The notes under the pieces are model-generated. The model was not told where the DNA came from. It saw only the letters and a list, made by a program, of their open reading frames with translations, and did no database searches. This document shows, piece by piece, positions 13,749-25,775 of a DNA stretch of 64,000 nucleotides (the first letter of the stretch is position 1; every line of letters starts with the position of its first letter). The stretch spans positions 6,536,989 to 6,600,988 of the forward strand of contig CM022669.1 of the NCBI GenBank assembly GCA_012295275.1, read 5' to 3'. The stretch comes from Chrysomallon squamiferum. Its lineage: Eukaryota > Mollusca > Gastropoda > Neomphalida > Peltospiridae. Both the position numbers and the translations under genes were made by a program.

Positions 13749-16662
13749 CACACGTACACACACCATTCTAGTAAAATTATCTTACCAGTTGAATTATATT
13801 TGGTCCAGCATGACTAAAGATTTGAAAGAAGACTGTTCCTGGTGCATTTTTCAATGGCAGAATAAAATCATTTTGAATAGTAATTTGTAGCAATGACATA
13901 AGAATGCCAAGTTCATTTTGGTCCAGACTTTTGCAGTCTCTGAAAATTATAAAAAAATCTTTTTTTTGGGGGTTTAAAATTTCATTAACTTTTACAGTAT
14001 TTTAGTTTAGTTCAAAGAGTCTTGTTGCAGAACTGATCAAAGTTGAGTTACAGTAAATTAATTTTTTACTTCTGACTAAAATTTAATCAGGATAAAAAAA
14101 AATCATGTATTTTTATTCATTCCTGGGTATAATTATTGAATAAATATGAAAAAAAAAAAGTATTAAATGAAAAACATAGCATAAATAAATTTCATAATAT
14201 ATTTATAAGTAGTGATCAGCCTTTGTTAACAATAAAGTAAAAGAATGAAATCACAAGCCTGTGTTGTTTGTATGACATGGAACCATGAAAATCATAATAT
14301 CATACTTAAGTGTCCTGGATGCCTTGGTGGTCAGTGTGTTGGTCAGCCTACAAGATGAGATATCCCAAGGATACTGGTCATCTAGAAGTAGCTTGTGAAA
14401 ATGTTTGAACAATGACATCACAGCATCTTTGTTCTTCTATGGAAAACACACAACAAACAACAAATAACTCAAAAAGAGATATATTTTTTATTGTTGTTGT
14501 TTTTTTAAAAATTATTATCATAATGATGATCATGAAGCCTCAGTAAAATACTTGATAATGTTCTGCAGTATATACATTTTATCTATAAATCATGTTCTAC
14601 ACACAGAAATTTAAATCTCTTGTATATAATGGAAATCATTAAAAATGTTATATAATAAATATTCTCTAACAGTCTCAATTTTTTTAAATACCTTTGCATT
14701 GAATTGAACAAAGTCTGCAGCTTTTTCTCCCACAGAAAAGAAAAATGGATATTTTAAATCCAGACATCTAAGAGAGAATTCCATTATTTTGGTATTAATA
14801 TCTGCCAGAATTCGATCTCTCCTAAAAGATTAAATATATTATAAATCACTTTAGATTTTCAACTTAAAAATAAAAAATTCAAAATTACAGCAAAAATTTA
14901 CATTTACAGCCTACCAAAACAAATCTGAAAATCAACAAAAACTTGGATTTTTGCTTTTTTAATTTTGGAACTGTTAGAGTTTAAAAAGTTATTATATTTG
15001 AAATTTTATACTAAAAAAAAAGATAGTTTTTGACAGTTTCATTTATTTATTTATTTATTTATTTTTAATAACATTTAAAAATGATTTATACATACGTGCA
15101 CTGGTTTAAAAAATATTCAACAAAATTCACATAATGTTCAGACATTTTAGTTTTCTCTTTCTCTGTTTCTCCAGTGATCTTTACTTGAGACAAAATATCT
15201 AGTATTTCATTTGCATCAGCTATTCTACCCTGAAAAAAAAACACAAAATAAAAAATAAAACAACTAAATAATAAAAAAATAAAATAAAAATAAAATAAAT
15301 AAATAAAAAGAATTATTGAGTGAATAGAAGAAATAAGTGGAAGGTTTGTGCAAATATATTTAGGCAGTTTTCTTCAAATCACATGTCAACATCAGAACAG
15401 TATTTAAAGATGAGTCATCATCAGTGCAGCACTTACCTTCCACTTTAAAATCTCCTTCTGTTCTCGAATGCCTCTGTAAGCTGCCTCAGCACAACCAGCC
15501 TCGCTAATCCTGAGACATGACTTTATTAAGTCTATGAACAAAGTCACATGATCTGCAGACCTACTAAAACATTAAAAAAATAATAATAAAAAAGTAAAAA
15601 AAGTAAAAAGAAGAAGAACTTGTTTAGAATAATGACATCATTAAAGCATACAGATTAATTATCTGTTAATTGGCTACTTAAGTTTAAAAATCTTGTATTT
15701 ATAAATATTGTAAAATTTTATTTTAATTAAACAACACCACAAAAGTTTTGATTAAATATAAATCATTAGCTGTTGGATACGGTGGATAATTTGAAAACAG
15801 TCTTCAAATAAATAATAATAATGATAATGATAATAACTATAATAATAATAATAGCAGTAACAACAACAATAATAATAAATTAAAATGCACTTACCCGTTC
15901 ATTGATTTACAAAGAATGTTACGTACAATGGAAAGTACAAATCTCTTTCTTACAAAAGTCCAGTCTTTGAGGTTATCCAGAAATACTATCATCTTTTTAC
16001 TCAGTGATTCAAACAGCTCAGTATTGTCCTGTAAATAAATAAATAACGAATAATCATATACCATAAAAACATCAAAAGATTTTAAAATGAAATGAAAGGG
16101 AGTATAGTGGAGAGATGAAATTACAAAGAGAAAAAGTGAGAGAGACACAGAGAAAATGATAAACACATACAGACATACATTATATATATATATATATACA
16201 GACAGACAGAGAAACTTATATAAAGATGAACAAAGAGGACAGAAAAGGGAATGGAGAAAAAGAGAGAGAGAGAGTTCTAAACTAACAATGAAGATACTCA
16301 CTTTAAATACAGGTTTATCAGCTGGGTCAGTGAAATGATAAATAGAATTTCCAATCATTTCAATGATTAAATGAACTGGTCGACTCTCTGTTACTCCCAC
16401 AGTCCTTGGCGTTTTTGTCCTTTCCACTTCATTTTTGTACCATGCCTTTCTTTCACACACAGTGGACATAAAGTCAATGATGTCGAGATGAAGCAGTGGA
16501 AACAGGGTTAAGTTATGACTAAAACAAAGAAAAATTAGAAAGAGCAATTAATAGTGTGTAATAATGATAATCATATGAAATGGAATATGGACAAATAAAA
16601 AGATAAACTAAAATAAATGTATCATTAACTCTGATTTTACATGCACATATATTTATATAAGC

Positions 16663-16731
<69 letters not shown>

Positions 16732-17757
16732 CCTAATGCCTGCCATGAAGTATGTTAACAAATCTTCCATTGTATCTGCTTCATGTTTGTCTCTGGGAAA
16801 TTCCTCTGTGCAGATAATTTCTTGAAATTCTTGTAGATGTTTTCGGAAAACAGCAGGATCATCAATACCCTGTTTAAAGAAAATGAAATATCAATAGTAG
16901 TAAATTTTAATAAATAAATAAATTAATTAATTTTATAAAAATAAATAATAAGTAAATAAAAATAATGCACTAACCAACAAAAAAAATATAAAGAAAAAAA
17001 AATTAAAACATGAAATTAAAAATAAATTAAAACAAACAAAAAATAATTCATGGCAAGTATATAGCTTCTATTTAACCTTTATGTTTGCTCAACAACACAT
17101 TAGTTTTTACAAGAAAACAAAATGAAAAATCCAAATATATTGAAGCTATTTCATCACAGTATTTAGTAAATTTCTTTAGAATATTAAGTCAGTTTCTTCA
17201 TAATATTAAGTCAATTTCATCACAATATTAAATCAGTTTTTTCACAGTATTAAGTATCAGTTACCACAAATGGCTTCCTGTTGTATCTGTGATACAGAGT
17301 AGAAGATATAAAATGTTGTCGCCTGATGATTTCATCTTTACAACCCAGAAACTGAATTTCATTATAAATGTACAGATCAAGAAACTCCACATGGGCCTCT
17401 GACAAAGCTTTGTCACTGGAATATAAACATAAAGAAATTTGTTTTAATTCATAAATTTTATCTTCACAACTGGTTTATAAAAAATCTTCTGTACAACTGG
17501 TTTGACAAAATTCGCCAATGAAATTTGGTAATAGTCTTCACTTCTGTCATTTGACTGCAATACTCTATGTGTAGATACATTAAAATTTGTATTTCTGATA
17601 TATAGAATATATGGATGGAAGAATTGATGTGTGTGTGCATGTATGTATCTAAATGTGTATGTATGTAAGTATGTATATGCATGTGCATGCACATGTGTAA
17701 AGTGTGTATATACATATGTGTGTGTGTGTGTGTGTGTGTGGATGTGTATATGCATGC

Positions 17758-17818
<61 letters not shown>

Positions 17819-18225
17819 CAAATTAAATATTATTACCTTGGGTTAGTTCTGTCTAGCAGAAATCTAAGTGCAGACTCCATTTCAATGCTGTAACGCCTGA
17901 CATCAAGATCAGGCTCTGAAGATTTCCATTCTCTTTTCATAGCACAAATCAGTTTGACAAGTCGCTCTCTAGACAAACTCTGTAAACAGTAATATAATAA
18001 TATCTTTTTTTAAAATGAAACTTCAAAGTATTTTTTAAATATTAATGGTTATTAGGTATATTTTATTTTGTAGGGTTTTTTAGCAGCACTACTTTTATCA
18101 ATCAGGAGAAAGGGTACAATGCATATATTTTTTAAAACAGGAAGGCATTTGCCATAGCTCAGAGGTAACCAGTTGGAACAGGATATAACCCACAGAATTT
18201 AGTCTTATTGTGACCTGTAACAACT

Positions 18226-18321
<96 letters not shown>

Positions 18322-19043
18322 GTTATTGCTATTGTTATTGCTATTGTTACCAGTATTATTTTCATATTCATATAAATACAGTTTATAATTTATTTTATGC
18401 AGATATATAACAGATAAATACATTGTTTAACGTGTTGTTATTTTTATATGCATATGAACGAACTTTATTGTATGAACTATTTTGTCTTACATTATAGTAC
18501 TGCTTGAATCCAAAAGACTGGTCACCTAACATGACTTTCCACATGAGCATCTGGGTGGTGCCTGGACCACACCCCAGTAGATCAATTAGGTAATCAAAAC
18601 AGAAATCCAAGAATTGTATCTTTGATGGCAGACGTCCATTTTCATCTTGTTCTCTGAAACAGTATTGTACAAGTATTTTTAATTGTTTGTAGATATTATT
18701 ATTGCTGTTGGTGTTGTTGTTGTTGTCGTTAGTAGTAGTAGTAGTAGTAGTAGTAATATTAGTACAATGTAATAATATTAACATTATTATTATTAGCATT
18801 AGTAGAAATAATCTGCAGTAGAATTTATTTACTTATTTATTTATTTTGTAAAAGATAGGGAGAAAATTAAAATAAAATAAGTATTTATTACAGATAAATA
18901 ATAAAAATAATTCCCAATATCTGCTTGTTGTATTCGTCTAAACTTTTTGAAAAGAGAAAGAAACAAAGAACAAATAAAGAAAAGAAGAAAAAAGAAAATT
19001 TTTATTTCCCCCTTTTTAATATTTATTTAATATATTATTTATT

Positions 19044-19095
<52 letters not shown>

Positions 19096-19351
19096 CCACA
19101 TCCAATTCTTACTTAATAATATCTATTATCTTCTCTAAAACGTCTTTTGCCACATAGCCAGAGTACGACGTCTCGCAAGGATAGTCTGGTCGACAGGTCA
19201 CGTGTCTTAGCACGCGCAAAGCTCCCATCAAGTCGTCTGCTGAAACTTCGTAATACAGAAAATCGTAATTTCTTTGGAACCATTTGTCCAAATCCGATCG
19301 AGTTTCGAATGTAGCATTCAGAAAGTCGATTTCCAAAACACGTTTTTCCAT
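4919..19351 (-). CDS. HEAT/ARM-like, coiled-coil, death-domain protein with two TIR domains
   Basis: Exons (- strand): 19113-19351, 18491-18653, 17837-17979, 17265-17415, 16733-16869, 16302-16518, 15895-16028, 15437-15563, 15096-15229, 14692-14821, 14306-14436, 13786-13939, 13217-13418, 12328-12467, 11374-11595, 10715-10938, 9932-10163, 9161-9434, 7420-7679, 6806-7043, 6261-6358, 4919-5878. All phases close, giving about 1569 residues. Residues 1-880 look all-helical; 620-810 resemble HEAT/ARM repeats and, remotely, the N-terminal part of Melted/VEPH1. Residues about 885-960 are a coiled coil. Residues about 961-1051 form a death domain with the MyD88-like pattern DW..L......IR....ADP...L..W. 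TIR1 (about 1065-1200) and TIR2 (about 1257-1400) share FISYQW, CWMD..QMGGGD, S.NC.RE and WPP.G.M. The Ser/Glu/Lys-rich tail ends CRIL. Function is inferred: cytosolic innate-immune or cell-death signalling, possibly NAD cleavage. A 5' UTR exon may lie upstream, because AACAG precedes the ATG by only 7 bases. Confidence 0.88.
8504..8784 (-). CDS. Alternative last exon of the TIR gene (coiled coil, no TIR)
   Basis: This exon lies between the death-domain exon (9161-9434) and the first TIR exon (7420-7679). It begins after a TTTTTCAG acceptor in the phase left by the death exon (one base over), encodes about 92 residues and ends in TGA at 8504-8506. No good donor is seen inside it, so it cannot simply be an internal exon. 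The peptide has a Lys/Glu-rich heptad-like stretch (KIEHKATLDLLNFKLEAAKE onward), probably a coiled coil. AATAAA repeats on the - strand at about 8088-8105 could end the transcript before the TIR exons. The predicted product is about 1144 residues, with repeats and death domain but no TIR. Confidence 0.6.
13424..13744. repeat. Compound microsatellites in a TIR-gene intron
   Basis: (AAT)n, (AAC)n and (ATT)n tracts at about 13424-13500, (ATC)n near 13505-13520, (AAT)n at about 13620-13654 and (AC)n at about 13701-13744. They fill most of the intron between exons 13217-13418 and 13786-13939. The AAT-to-ATT switch near 13480 makes a short AT palindrome. Confidence 0.9.
16665..16728. repeat. (AC)n microsatellite
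   Basis: An almost perfect (AC)n run of about 64 bases ends 4 bases before the donor (16731-16732) of the TIR-gene exon 16733-16869. Length variation here could affect use of that splice site, though this is inference. Confidence 0.95.
17149..17260. repeat. 22-bp minisatellite next to a 5' splice site
   Basis: Five head-to-tail units of about 22 bp (consensus near tttcttcacaatattaagtc) run up to the donor of TIR-gene exon 17265-17415. Unit boundaries fall at about 17171, 17193, 17215 and 17237. Confidence 0.8.
17717..17819. repeat. (TG)n microsatellites
   Basis: Two (TG)n runs, about 17717-17740 and 17760-17819, lie immediately beside the donor of exon 17837-17979. They create long spurious Cys/Val-repeat open frames, which I do not count as genes. 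Confidence 0.95.
18226..18321. repeat. (AAT)n-(ATT)n palindrome
   Basis: About 50 bases of (AAT)n are followed directly by about 45 bases of (ATT)n, centred near 18276. The two halves are reverse complements, so the tract can form a long AT hairpin in DNA or in the intronic RNA of the TIR gene. Confidence 0.9.
19033..19094. repeat. (TTTA)n/(TTA)n microsatellite
   Basis: A TTTA run grades into (TTA)n just downstream of the donor of the first coding exon of the TIR gene. Confidence 0.9.
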
Positions 19352-20340
19352 TCCGTTTCTGTTAATATAATGTTGGAATTTAAAACAATATTTGTGTATG
19401 ATCTAACAAAGTGTAGGCCTATACATTAAATATAATGTAGCATGAATATGATTAAACAAAATAAATATAAATATAAACAAACGTGGACAATTAAATACTG
19501 TAAAATAAAACTAAACTAAATAATAATCCAATACCATATTTACAAATTATCGTAAGAGATTTTTGTGTCAAAACTAACTTAATTTTTTTGGTATTCTTTA
19601 GTGGCCCCACCTGTTGTTATAATGAAAGATGAGACTGATTTTTCAATAGATTCTCTGCGGACCCATTTCACCTTTTTCTTCATAAATTAATAAAATGTGA
19701 ATAATATAAATAAATCCATTAATAAATATGAAAATTCATAATTGTTGTAACAGCTTGCACAAACGTCACGGTTCTGAATTACTAAAACCATCTGTTTCAC
19801 ACGTACTGATAATTATTAATATCTAATCTAATATTTAATTATGAATTAATTCTCAAAATTAATTTTATTTTGCACATAGAGAGCTCTGATGGTAAATACT
19901 TGTGCTAAACATGGGAAGGTGGAGATGTTGATACGGTATCAATTTCTCTACTGTTTGCGTCTGCGAAATGATAAAAATAATGTAAAAAAAAAGTAATAAA
20001 AGTTTAAAACATACCGCATGGCTACTGATAATCGAACATTTGGCAAATGTTACTGATAATTATGGCAAGAATTCACTCATAACTTTTTATCTGATAAAAT
20101 ATGTGCAAAAATACATTCTTTAAAAAGTCTGCAGGGCGGTTCATACAATGAACTAATTTCACATATAAAATATTCTCTTAAATGAATTTATCCAGTTAAC
20201 CACACAGTCTAATGAACATAAAATATAATTCCCATCCGATTTTATGTTATTTTAATCTCTAATGAAATATTTTAGTTGATAAAAGTTAGTTAAAATTACA
20301 ATATTTCGATTTTATTTAATCCGATATCCATTGTTTATAC

Positions 20341-20384
20341 AAAATAAAAATAAAAATAAATAAACAAACAAACAAACAAACAAA

Positions 20385-20448
<64 letters not shown>
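20341..20448. repeat. (AAAC)n/(AAAT)n microsatellite
   Basis: About 108 bases of AAAC repeats grade into a long AAAT run in the spacer upstream of the TIR gene. Confidence 0.95.
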
Positions 20449-21398
20449 ATTATAGGATTTAGGATTATACATTTAAAATGTGCATTGCATATTAAATTAA
20501 TCTTGGGTGGAGTAATAAATTTTATGGTCTTGAAAAAAAACGAGTGGAAAAAAGGTTGTTATCTAAAGTCAAGACAAAAATCAAGAAGATGTTTAGAGAA
20601 ACGCGTGTCATGTGTAAATAGTGAAACAAATATATTTACCGGGATTAAATATGCATGTACTTTTACATTTTAGTTACATTAATTTGTTATTTTAATTTAT
20701 TATAACAGGAAATATTTTAGAAAATCTTTTGATAATTTAATGTACTTAATGATTTTGTTGTTTAACAGCCACTGGCAACATACAGCGGAAAAGCCTTCAT
20801 TTAAATATATTATTCCAGTGAGATTAACAGTGTGTGTTAAGTCGTATTGGTTAATATGTCACTGCTGTTAACTACACAATTAAAACTTAAATCAGAGATG
20901 AAGAAATTTAGTTAACAGGGAAGTTCTAGTTGTTATTGCAGGTGAAAACGATGAGTACATCTGTCAATATAAAATTTTATATCTACTGATTTTATGTTAA
21001 AAACATATTAAATCTTTCACAATCGTCATATTTGCATATATTGACAAGTCTATAGTATAGTTCGTTTTTTTTTAATTTTGATTCTGTTTATCTTAAAACA
21101 AATTTCACACTTTCTGTCATATTATGCGTATCTTGGCCAAAACTTTCTTACACATGTGGCCTATATTAATTCGCACTGTTGTGATTCAGGCAGGTCAGTG
21201 TTGTTGTTGGTTTTTTTGTGTCTTTTTTTTTTCTCCAGCAGATGATACTTGTATCAGAGAAAAAGTCTGTAAGTTAAACATTTCACGACACAGTTAAAAT
21301 ATTCTGCTTTATAATATAAATTATAATAAAATTCTTCGACAAGCATATTTTCACGAAAGGCTTGTTTTAAATAATATGGAAAATGCGTGTGAGCGTGC

Positions 21399-21431
<33 letters not shown>

Positions 21432-21956
21432 TGTGAGAACTTTTAATTCGTCGTTATCGAATTCATAGTTTTAAATACATTCATACATTTTAAAGAAGTT
21501 TACTTTTGTTAGGGATCCTATTAGTTACCTATTAATTCATTTCTGTTTCATTTTTTTCTTCTTTGTTTCTTTTCTGATATACATTAAAATAAGAAATAAG
21601 AAAATAACTAACAAAAAAAAAAAAAAAAAAAAAAGCAAACAAGCAAAAAATAAAAAAATAAAAAACAACAACAGAGAGAACATAATTATATAAAAATAAA
21701 TTAATAATTATTTTCGTCTAGTTGTTGATTAATTTTAATAACTTTATTAAGAAGAATAAATAAATAAACAAACTAATAAATAAATCAAATTAAATCAAAT
21801 CAAATCAATTAAAATTAAATTAAAAAATTAAATTAAATTAAATTAAGCCTGTAAATATTGTTAATGAGTTATAAAAATAATAATATTATCCATTCAGTTT
21901 TCTTGAACAAACAACTTTCGACATCTATTAGAGTGATACATACAGTAAAATAAAAT

Positions 21957-21989
<33 letters not shown>

Positions 21990-22282
21990 GTTAAAAATTA
22001 AAAAAAAAAAAAAAATAGTGATTCAACTGTTGAACGATGACACCTCCACCTCATCGTGGCTAATATAGGAACTCTTACTTGAAAATGAGTAAACGCGGGA
22101 CTGTTCACCCCGGCACGGAACATCAGGGATTATGTCTGTGTTTGTATATATGTGTATATTTATGCTAGTTAGTGTCTGTGTGCGTTTCTCTATGTACTCT
22201 ATTTTATTTCTATTAATTCTTCTGTCATTCAATGGGGGGGAAATATCTGTTCGTATACCTAATTACATATGTATATACATAC

Positions 22283-22285
<3 letters not shown>

Positions 22286-22318
<33 letters not shown>
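22286..22318. repeat. (GA)n microsatellite
   Basis: A perfect (GA)n run of about 33 bases in the intergenic spacer. Confidence 0.95.
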
Positions 22319-22319
<1 letters not shown>

Positions 22320-23148
22320 ATTGAATTTATGTGATAGGGTTTATCTTGTCTTTTCGAAGATCATTTTATTACACTAGATTAAACCAAGTTTAAACAGTTC
22401 ATAGGTACAGAATGGGCATAACAAACTTGTTTTCTGTCATAATAACTGACAGAATTTTACAGTTTTATAAATATGTTGCTACAATTTATTATTATTTTTA
22501 AATATAATTTTCAAACATATATGATACAATGCGTGACGTTAACTGTAAACAGTCATGTAGAACACTAAATTAATAGTATATGTAAAGTAAATATTGTTTG
22601 AATTTACATTAATTTTGTATAGTTAAAAAATTAGTGTAGCTTAAACATGACCGAAACTTAATTATCGTTTACATTACTGAATTAATCGAAATTTTAAAAA
22701 TAAAATTTAGACTTAATTTTGGTTATAGTATTATCTATATCGCACTCACGATTGTTCTAGATCATCGGGTTCTCACAGTTCCACGTTTATTCCAGTAAGA
22801 AGTACCATTACCAATGTTTAACAAATATACGACCATTATTCCTCTGATAAGAAATGTCCATAATGTAATTATGAATGGCCTTAAACTCGAATGTCAAAAT
22901 GGGTCAAAAATGCTGTTTCATTTAAACAGGTATGTTATTCACAAACACCGCGCTGATATAAAGAACTTTACAATGTAAATGATTTTGTATTTCAAGCAAC
23001 AACAAATAATTATATTAGTATAGATATGTTAATATGTATGTAGGCCGTGCGTAACATAGAAACGTACCACAACAAACTACAAGGTCAGGTTTGTAAAATA
23101 ACGAACTTGAATCGATAGATCAAACAGATTCTTTCCGAGTTTATTTGT

Positions 23149-23395
23149 TCAGGGGCGGATCTAGGAAATCAGAAAGGAGATTACCATAAATGAGGCTTAT
23201 ATAACTTAAAAAAAGCCTAATAAATAAATAGGTTAATAAATAAATAAATAAATAAAAAAAAAATAATAATAATAAAAAAGAATAATAAATAAATAAACAA
23301 ATAAATTACTACTACTACTACTACTACTACTACTACCACTAATAATAATAATAATAATAATAATAATATAAAAAGCCCCCCCCATAGCAGATCCT
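23149..23395. mobile_element. Possible degraded non-autonomous transposable element
   Basis: The left end reads CAGGGGCGGATCTAGGAA. The right end reads GCCCCCCCCATAGCAGATCC, whose reverse complement shares GGATCTGC and a G-run with the left. A G-rich end around GCGGATCTAGG is common in dispersed invertebrate elements. The middle is filled by AAAT, ACT and AAT microsatellites. Only the ends support this call, and no target duplication is clear. Confidence 0.3.
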
Positions 23396-24360
23396 TGCAT
23401 TTGTTGTTTGAAGTATTCTCTTACGTTCTTATCTTTGAACTAGTTAAACTGACCAACTTTGTTTAACCTTACAAACATCCATTCATTTAGTTTTCAGCTG
23501 ACCTAAGAAATCTGTAATTATAAGCATATGTGTTATCTACGTAGCAAAGATATAACAGTTATGAGCATAGCAGCAAGCAGAGCAAATTTTAAAGAGCAAC
23601 AGTTATAAAAAAATATGTACTTTTGGTTGGTACCAAGATATTAAATTACAATGTGAATAAACCTATACAATGTTTTTTTTTTTTTTTCTCTCTTTTTTAA
23701 AATTTATTTTGACCATTAAATGCTGGTAGGTTACAAAACCAATGGATGACTTGTCTTATATCTGCAATAACTGATTACACATTTTGCCCTGCCTTGAAAC
23801 ATTATTGTGTAACATGGTGAGATTTCACATAAGTTAACAGCCATCTTCGCAGAGCATTATACCCATGTGCACCAAGAGTCAACCTTGCAGCAGTTTATTT
23901 ATTTATTTATTTATTTTAATGTCTATTTTTCAACAGTGGTAAACACTGAAACAATGTGTGAGTACACCAAAAAAGGTGCATTAAAAGAACTTATACACTC
24001 TATGAATTTTCAAAGAATCAGCCAGCACTACATCAATGGAAGCAATTTATTAACTGCACAATTGAAAAATAAAAAATTACATCTTTATTTACTGAACTGT
24101 AATGTAATAATTTTTTTCATATTTTTAATTTAATTTTTTTTAACACTGTTAAAGATACTGATTCTTAAAATGATATTTTCATTTGGGTCCTTTATATCTA
24201 CAGATGACTGAACAAACCATTGTGTAATGTATATATATAACAGGTTCAAAATATATTGATAGGCATATTCTCTATTGAAAAAACAAAAACAAAAACAATA
24301 AAGATAATAATAATTAATTAAAAAAAATTATAATGTATCTACCATCTTTATAACTTAAGA

Positions 24361-24486
24361 TCAATTCACAGTTTGTCTTAACCAATTATCTGTGAGTAGC
24401 ATTTCATCAGCTGGATCACTTTCAATCACATCATCACGAGTAGCCATTGGATCGTATGCTATCCTATTATTTTTCTCTAATGTCAT
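24361..24486 (-). CDS. Short unassigned open frame (41 aa)
   Basis: The frame opens with ATG at 24486 and stops with TGA at 24361. It encodes a small acidic peptide containing IAYDPMATRDDVIESDPADE and ending NWLRQTVN. The local base composition is less AT-rich than the surroundings and the residues are not low-complexity, so it could be a terminal exon or a microprotein. No PPIB exon can splice to it in the right phase. I recognise no family, and it may be chance. Confidence 0.25.
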   Translation of the reverse strand: MTLEKNNRIAYDPMATRDDVIESDPADEMLLTDNWLRQTVN

Positions 24487-25542
24487 ACTATATGTGTATA
24501 CTTTAATGTGTTATAATACTAAACAAACAAAAAACAATATTACTTTTTATTTTTTATTGCAAGTATTTGTTGCAGTGTGAATAATTTTTAACAAACATGA
24601 GAAAAATTATACCTGAATTTTAAAGTGATATGAACATAGCTGTCAAACTGTCAAAGTAACTATTCATTCAACTAACATTTCAAAATATTACACACTTTAT
24701 TTTTAATCATCATTTCATTAAAAAAAAGAGAGATAGAATCATTCAGTTTTTAGTATTTTTTAAAGGAACAAAGACAAGCATGATGATTTAAGATATAAAA
24801 TGATTTAAGTAACTTTGGGTCCAAATAAAATTGATTCCACGCCATAATAAGGACATCTTTTCATGGTATGTACATAGTTTTACAATTTTAACTTAATTTC
24901 ATTCAACCAAACAACTGTCATACATGATAATTAATAGAAGGTCAAAAATGAATTGATGTTACTTTTTTAAAATATCTAATTCTTATAACTTGAATGGACA
25001 AAAACAAATAAAAATGGTATGTAAAAATATTTTAATATCGATGAATAACTTCTAATCAACAAAAATAACTAAAGTAGTTAATTTGTATCTTCAGAAATGT
25101 TACAGATTAGTGACAAATGTGAAACACCGACAGAAAAAGAACTATTCCAAACTTCTCATTTGAAAAAGTCTATTGATAAAAAGAAAAAACAAGGCAAGTG
25201 TTTAAATCACGCCTTTGACAGTATGAACAAACAGTCTAAATACTTTTTGTATAAATTTATTTTGGGCCAACAATCTTAGCTGTGTATTTTCTACATATTC
25301 CTGATGTAGGATAATTAACTTTTTTTTTTTTTTTTTTTTTTTTTAATGGATTTCCCAGCATGAAGATTTTTAATTTCTATGTTAAACATCATATTACAAC
25401 AAAATGTTACAAGTTTACAAACTTATCACACTTTATTACTAGCAAAGATTGGTGACCAGTGTGAAAATAATAAAACAAAGAATATAAAATACATTTAGGC
25501 TTTGCAGCCTATCAACAAAACAAATACTTCAAAAATAATTGT
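24487..25542. other. Spacer and 3' UTR downstream of PPIB
   Basis: No gene is seen. An AATAAA signal on the - strand at 25432-25437 lies about 105 bases after the PPIB stop and probably ends that transcript. A run of about 25 T occupies 25320-25344. Confidence 0.6.
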
Positions 25543-25716
25543 CTATTCTTCTGAAGGTGCACTCTCCACGGTAAAAGGCTTATCTACTTTTATACTTCCA
25601 CTATCATATATAACCACTGGTTTAACTGGTTTGTCAGAGCTATCAGTTTTAGTTCCCTCAATTTTCCTTACAACATCCTTAAAAAGAAAGAAAAAAAAAC
25701 AATGTATATAAATAAA

Positions 25717-25775
<59 letters not shown>

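Larger units (their letters stand above)
19352..24360. other. Repeat-rich spacer upstream of the TIR gene
   Basis: I find no convincing exon on either strand. The stretch should contain the promoter and any 5' UTR exon of the TIR gene, but no clear core element could be placed. It holds (AAAC)n/(AAAT)n at 20341-20448, (GT)n at about 21399-21435, poly-A runs at 21612-21634 and about 21964-21989, (GA)n at 22286-22318 and a possible degraded element at 23149-23395. The open frames at 20485, 22132 and 23867 look random. Confidence 0.6.

Noticed and set aside
17631-17893. Open frames of Cys/Val or His/Thr repeats on both strands
   Set aside because: They are translations of (TG)n microsatellites inside an intron; the same holds at 13576-13890.
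18205-18423. Asn/Ile-repeat open frame
   Set aside because: Translation of the (AAT)n-(ATT)n tract in an intron.
25097-25279. 60-residue Lys-rich open frame
   Set aside because: AT-driven and overlaps nothing conserved; no acceptor or donor support.
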